Assembly (NCBI GenBank): GCA_015680685.1
Contig: MNCI01002011.1
Span: 189,066 to 253,065, forward strand
From: Gnetum montanum
Taxonomy: Eukaryota > Streptophyta > Gnetopsida > Gnetales > Gnetaceae
Direction: 5' to 3'
Length of the DNA: 64,000 nt
The notes under the pieces are model-generated. The model saw nothing but the letters and a program-made list of their open reading frames with translations. It searched no databases and had not been told where the DNA came from. Positions 59,985 to 64,000 of the stretch are shown one piece after another. Position 1 is the first letter of the stretch. Each line of letters starts with the position of its first letter. The position numbers and the translations under genes were made by a program.

Positions 59985-60432
59985 CTGCCCACTCGGTACA
60001 CTATGCCGGGAGGATTCTGGAACAATGTGTGCGCACGCGACCAAGAATAAGGTGTTGTCAAGGTAGTCCTGCCCTCGTGGTAATCGGGCCCACACCCGTG
60101 CTAACGGGTGTATGGACCTGGGCCTGCAGGTAGAACCGTCCTCATTCGTCAGCTGCCCCTCATCGATGTCTTCCATAAAGATAACGACACCCTCCGCGGC
60201 TCCTGGCAGCATTGCCTCAAGTATGCTCCGCACCACCAGTTCAGTTAAGTGTGACCAGATAACTACTTCAAAATTGTCCAGTATGAAGGACAGGAATTCA
60301 GATGCACCTTCTCTAAACTAAACCCCGTTGTGTTCCACGGTTAGGTCTGGGGTAGGCTCATCCGCCTCCATGGGGCCAAACCATGTTAGCACCCCGACAA
60401 GCTCAACCATGAGGAGGAAAGGCTTGGTGTTC
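59985..60432 (-). pseudogene. Exon 2: FCP1/NIF-like phosphatase domain without catalytic residues
   Basis: Reading TKPFLLMVELVGVLTW, then FREGASEFLSFILDNFEVVI and WSHLTELVVRSILEA, then RVWARLPRGQDYLDNTLFLV, follows the order of the NLI-interacting-factor/SCP-type phosphatase fold. That fold uses a DLDGVL strand, a WSS-type motif II and an NTLLVDDSP motif. In this copy DLDGVL reads ELVGVL and the DDSP position reads VACA, so both aspartate pairs are lost. These changes are not C-to-T, so the loss probably predates the decay. One TAG (before FREG) interrupts the exon. The family assignment is by motif order and is moderately sure. Confidence 0.62.
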
Positions 60433-60529
60433 CTGTAAACAACCAGAGTACTAATGTAAAATTAGCCATGCTTCAAAACAACGCGAAAAATAAAGGTTCA
60501 CATAGTAGACTGACACTTAGAAAAATTTT

Positions 60530-61180
60530 CTAAACTGTTTACGCCCGACGTATATGTTGCCAAACCTAGCGTAGATGCTGCCAAAATTTATTTACGCCCG
60601 GCGTATACGCTGCCAAACCTAGTGTAGACGTTGCCAAAATTTGTTTACACCCAGCGTATATGCTGCTTGACCCAACGTATACGCTGACAACTAGTTGTTT
60701 ATGCTGACGTCCGAACCTCTTACGCTTAGCGTATACGCTGACGAAACGCGCAGCGTATACGCCACAGAAGTGGCTAGCGTAAATGGTCTACGCTAAACGC
60801 TAAATAACAGTTTACGCTGGAAAGATGAAAAGCAAGTATATGTCGTATCCTACTTGAAAAGACAACTGTGTACGCTCATCGTATACGCTGAAGAAACCCC
60901 CAGCGTATACGCCATCACAGCGTAGATCATCTACGCTGATAAAACAGAATGCTTACACTAACAAAACAGAACTTCGTGCATAGAAAACTTGTTACGCCCT
61001 ATAGCCTTTAGTGTATACGTTGATACAACTGTCTACGCATCATGCAAGGAAAAAATAATTACGCTGTGCACTGAAAACAGATTACGCTATGACAGTCTAC
61101 GCTAACCCGACCTTATGCTGCAGGTTTACGCTCGGCGTATACGCCGAGACCCTATACGAAATTGTTTACGCTACAAAGCA
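60530..61180. repeat. TACGCT/GTATACGC motif array in intron 1
   Basis: More than 20 occurrences of GTATACGC, TACGCTG or close variants. The left part has a tandem unit of about 55 bp (TTTACGCCCGACGTATATG... at 60538, 60592 and 60643). GGCGTATACGCC is a perfect palindrome. It lies within the 791-bp first intron of the antisense gene, and similar words continue at 61380-61490 in its 5' UTR. Confidence 0.85.
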
Positions 61181-61517
61181 TGCACAAGCAAAAATAACTA
61201 ACAAATGCGGTGTCAGAGCCTACCTGTGTGATGTTCCAGGCCATGATGGAATCCTTGGCCGAGGCAGGCATTGCAGCATGGCTTTGCTCTCCTCTGCGAA
61301 GGTTAAGTTAGGACTCTTCCTCCCTTGCCCTTTCACGTCCTTGCCTTTGCCCATCTCGGCGTCTACGTTGGGGTTTGATCATTGGCGTCTACGTTGGGGT
61401 TTAATCGACGTCTACGTTGAGGTTTAGGTTTACACTTACGCTAGGTTTCGTAGTTTACGCTTACGCTCACTCAGTTGCTTACACTCAGAATGCAATGTGA
61501 CAAATGAAGCGCCCCCA

Positions 61518-61530
61518 CCTTTTTATAGTG
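61518..61530 (-). promoter_or_regulatory. TATA box of the antisense gene
   Basis: CACTATAAAAAGG on the minus strand, about 165 bp upstream of the ATG at 61354, with a GC-richer leader between. It matches the plant TATA consensus well. This would put the transcription start near 61490. Confidence 0.6.
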
Positions 61531-61674
61531 CTCCGCTGACACTGACGCAGCCACTTACGCCGCCGCCTCCCAGTCTACTACTTTTTGCCTTTTTACTCAT
61601 TTTTCGTCAAAAATTCGCTCAAAAATGATAAAAAAATAGAAATTACTACGTCCCGGTTCCCCTGTGGACCCCAT

Positions 61675-61820
61675 TCCAACTTAAACTGCCATTACGGCTG
61701 GGTATGGCCTTAAACTGCCATTACGGCCCGGTATGGCCTTAAACTGCCATCTGCAGATTACATGTGGCCCGATAAGACGTTAAACTGCCACCCACGGCCT
61801 GGCATGGCCTTAAACTGCCA
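61675..61820. repeat. Degenerate ~34-bp repeats with GGCCTTAAACTGCCA
   Basis: Five units containing TATGGCCTTAAACTGCCATT or the variant AAGACGTTAAACTGCCA. They share GGCCTTAAACT / GACGTTAAACT with the arrays at 56055-56585 on the other side of the antisense gene. They lie 150-300 bp upstream of its TATA box. Confidence 0.85.
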
Positions 61821-61949
61821 TGCGTCCCAGTGTGACGATAATCCACCATCATGCATGTACACATAATCTAAAAATACCAAAGAACATAGAACGATACCCA
61901 TTAGCTCATTCAGCTCTCTGTTTATTGGCAGGAGCAAGCCTGATGGATT

Positions 61950-63220
61950 GCTAGCAGTTAACTGCACCGTTAATCATTGAAGGACCATATGGCAAAATTG
62001 CAAGAGATATTAACATAAACCTCATCCACTTAAGTTCATCAACGGATGACGCAGTCATCACCTCAACACAACAAACAATAGACAACTACAAAGGCATGAC
62101 AAGATCCCTCAACATAGGAGCCGAAAATATCACCAAAGACCCATTGACCGAAACCCCCATAACCATTCCCGATGGGGAAATTAAAATACTAAAATTAAGC
62201 ACATTACTAAAACCTCACCTAGCCAAGAACATTGAAGACGTGCTTAGGGAAAATATGAAAGCATTCGCTTGGTCTTATACAGACATGCCCGGACTAGATC
62301 CCCGAATTGTCCAGCACAATATTATTCTGGACCCAAAATTAAGACCAGTAACATAGAAGGCACAAAAGGTTAAACCCGAAGTGGCATTAGCAGTTCGTAA
62401 TGAGATCACCAAACTTTATCAGGCTGGCTTCATTCAAGCTATTGATTACACCGAGTGGGTATCCAACATGGTCATTGTTCTGAAGAAGAATGGGAGCATT
62501 CGCTTAGGTATTGACTTTCAGGATTTAAATATTGCAACCATAAAAGATGATTTTCCTCTACCCAGCATCGATCAACTTGTTGACTCGACTGCTGGGCACG
62601 CGCTATTATCTTTTATGGATGGCTTCTCGGGATACAATCAAATATGCATCAACCCGAGGCATTAGCTTCGGACAACCTTTATGACACCATGGGGAATCTT
62701 TTGTTACACAATGATGCTATTCAGTCTCAAGAATGCTGGGGCCACGTATCAAAGAGCAATGACATTCATCTTTAGAGATTACATGTTACACTCGCTCAAC
62801 GACTATGTAGACGAAATTGTGGTTAAGTCAAAAACATCGGAACAACATATACAAGACCTTGACCTGGTATTAAAACGCTGTTTAAAGTATGAATTGAGAC
62901 TCAACCCAACAAAATGTGTCTTCGACGTCAAGACAGGAAAAATGCTTGGATTCATAGCCTCAGAAGTAGGGATACGAGTAGACCCCGATAAGGTTAAGGC
63001 CATAACAAACCTGAAACCACTAGGCAACCTTACCGAACTTCGAGGTCTACAAGGTAGATTACAGTTTATCAGGCGCTTCATAGAAAAATTGACAGACAAA
63101 CTAAAACCAATGAACCACCTGTTACGCAAGAACGTCCATTTCGAATGGACTCCGCAGTGTCAAGAAGCATTCGATAGCATTAAAATGACACTTTCCTGAT
63201 TACCCACGGTTTACCCATCT
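61950..63220 (+). pseudogene. Tat-type reverse transcriptase (element E)
   Basis: Open from about 61950 through LIIEGPYGKIARDI and 62096-62356 (MKAFAWSYTDMPGLDPRIVQ). A TAG at 62354 follows, then RT proper: MVIVLKKNGSIRLGIDFQDL, FPLPSIDQLVDSTAGHALLS, FMDGFSGYNQICIN, a TAG at 62663, then FMTPWGIFCYTMMLFSLKNA. The catalytic loop reads YVDEIVVK, where YVDD is expected. The connection follows (LRLNPTKCVF, GLQGRLQFIRRFI). It matches 5700-6560 of the relic but is much better preserved. The TAG at 61947, just before this frame, lies next to AG acceptor-like sequence. Confidence 0.85.
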
Positions 63221-64000
63221 CAAAACGATAAACCATTTTACATCTACCTCGCTACTTCGGATTTGTCGATTGCGTCTATGCTTTGCCAGAAACAAGATGA
63301 CAGAACCGAAGTCTCTGTGTATTACTGAAGCCATGCATTAGTTACCTACGAGAAAAAGTATAACGACGTGGAGAGGTCTTGTTTAGCTTTGGTCTTTGCT
63401 TTGAGAAGATGGCGAAATTACCTCTTCCGTAACCAAGTTAACATAATTTGTAGAGATAATGTGCTCAGGGCCATCACAGGAAACATTTACGAAATGAGTC
63501 GAATAGCCCGCTGGAAAGCCATGATAGCTGAATTTGACCTGCACTACATAGCGCAATCATTAGTTAAAGGTCAAGCCATAGCAAGTCAAATGGCCATGTC
63601 ACCAATGCATGATCAAGTGACAATAGAACCAGAATTCCCGGATGAGGATATAAGCGCAATAGACATAGTGCCCAACAACTATGATGCCATTCTAAACTTT
63701 GATGGAGCGTCCACCTCTCGAGGGGGAAGTGCAGCCACTGTTATCACCTATCCCTCCTGGGAGATCCGACCCTTTGCTTATCGTTTCAACTTTCATTGTA
63801 CAAACAACATAGCAGAATACGAAGGTCTCCTTAGAGGTCTCGTGGCAGCATTGGCTTTAGACATCACACGGCTTGTGGTCAGAGGAGACTCGCAGCTGGT
63901 CATAAACCAAGTCACAGACGTCTATACATGTAAAGCCCAACATTTACAACCATATTGCAACCTGGCAAAACACCTAACGAGGTGATTCGAAAACATCGAT
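63221..64000 (+). pseudogene. Tat-type RNase H plus second RNase H (element E, cut by window end)
   Basis: RNase H at 63200-63480 (PFYIYLATSDLSIASMLCQK, EKKYNDVERSCLALVFALRR). After a linker (IIEFDLHYIAQ-like, VKGQAIASQMA), the second, archaeal-type RNase H starts with LNFDGASTSRGGSAATVI (63690) and has NNIAEYEGLLRGLVAALALD and VVRGDSQLVINQVTDVY. 63368-63985 is one open frame of 205 codons. Integrase should follow outside the window. Confidence 0.85.

Larger units (their letters stand above)
56838..61354 (-). pseudogene. Antisense spliced gene inside element E (about 8 exons)
   Basis: Inferred exons, transcribed right to left: 61354-61224, 60432-59985, 59909-59641, 59554-58525, 58421-58188, 58098-57907, 57821-57038, 56939-56838. 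Introns start GT and end AG (for example CAG|GTAGGC...TTTACAG|GA; GGAG|GTAAATG...TTTACAG|TT; GTG|GTATG...TTCTCAG|AC), and apart from intron 1 (791 bp) they are 75-103 bp. Phase is kept at joins 1-2, 3-4, 4-5, 5-6 and 6-7. Join 2-3 is off by one, and join 7-8 would need one extra base at the donor. Domains in order: basic N-terminus, inactive FCP1/NIF-like phosphatase, plant-transposon-type domain, long helical part, acidic linker, coiled coil, acidic Gly/Ala/Asp tail. About nine in-frame stops, mostly CAG/CGA-type transitions, plus one frame break in exon 4, make this copy a pseudogene. Acceptor 5 is the weakest splice call. Confidence 0.75.
51636..64000 (+). mobile_element. Tat-type element with Athila-like LTR and antisense gene (element E, 3' end outside window)
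   Basis: Order on the plus strand: LTR (51636-52500), tRNA-Asp-type primer site, gag, CHHC finger with Pro-rich linker, protease (to 56050), a 6-kb block, then RT, RNase H and a second RNase H running off the window. The 6-kb block has tandem repeats, a minus-strand spliced gene and more repeats. The dual RNase H and CxYHxxxGHxTxxC finger place the internal region in the Tat lineage. The last ~90 bp of the LTR and the primer site match the Athila LTRs in this window. The copy is younger than element D, which it interrupts. It has stops in gag and pol and is not autonomous as it stands. Confidence 0.85.

Noticed and set aside
56050-61990. A sense-strand Ogre-type intron joining protease and RT
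   Set aside because: No convincing GT donor lies near the protease end, although AG-type acceptor sequence occurs before RT (61930-61950). It remains possible but unsupported.

Overview
The window looks like repeat-dominated nuclear DNA from a large plant genome, most likely a gymnosperm. That placement is inference. It rests on Athila- and Tat-lineage Ty3/gypsy elements (plant-restricted groups), Ty1/copia relics, multiple nesting levels, heavy C-to-T decay (many in-frame TAG/TGA where CAG, CGA or TGG is expected), and one lone intact plant gene. I found no prokaryotic features and no tRNA or rRNA genes. The only intact protein-coding gene I can support is a secreted glyoxal/aldehyde-oxidase-like copper radical oxidase at 39405-41009 (minus).

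Layout. 1-152: end of an LTR. 153-5400: decayed DNA interrupted by a putative 2.7-kb solo LTR (1592-4317). 5400-8787: decayed Tat-type pol (RT, RNase H, second RNase H, integrase). 11235-12277 and 25491-26400 (both minus): two collinear halves of one LINE, split by a 13.2-kb Athila element ('B', 12278-25490) that has both LTRs and a coiled-coil ORF relic in the env position. 26837-34219: younger Athila derivative 'C' with a perfect CTTGT target duplication. It has gag and protease but no RT, RNase H or integrase, carries a 441-bp tandem duplication in gag, and its 3' end contains an N gap plus a wrongly oriented contig. 34225-36690: decayed DNA with a 33-bp minisatellite and a possible copia LTR. 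36691-43197: low-repeat island with the oxidase gene. 43198-44621: copia 5' LTR, PBS and gag-integrase relic, cut by Athila 'D' (minus, 44622-51635). D is itself cut by a 1.2-kb solo LTR (48858-50054, TSD GAAAT) and by element 'E' (51636 to beyond the window end).

The most unusual object is inside element E. Its LTR and tRNA-Asp-type primer site resemble those of the Athila elements, but gag, protease and pol are Tat type. Between protease (ends 56050) and RT (from about 62010) lies a 6-kb block holding a spliced gene on the opposite strand. It has a TATA box at 61518-61530, a start codon at 61354, about eight exons, short introns with GT..AG borders, and a stop at 56838. Reading phase is kept across five of the seven joins. 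The encoded protein joins an FCP1/NIF-like phosphatase domain that has lost its catalytic aspartates to a plant-transposon-type domain, a coiled coil and an acidic tail. Intron 1 is filled with TACGCT/GTATACGC motifs, and related TTAAACT-containing tandem repeats sit on both sides of the gene. The copy now has premature stops and frame breaks, but its architecture is still legible and is the best candidate here for an undescribed system.
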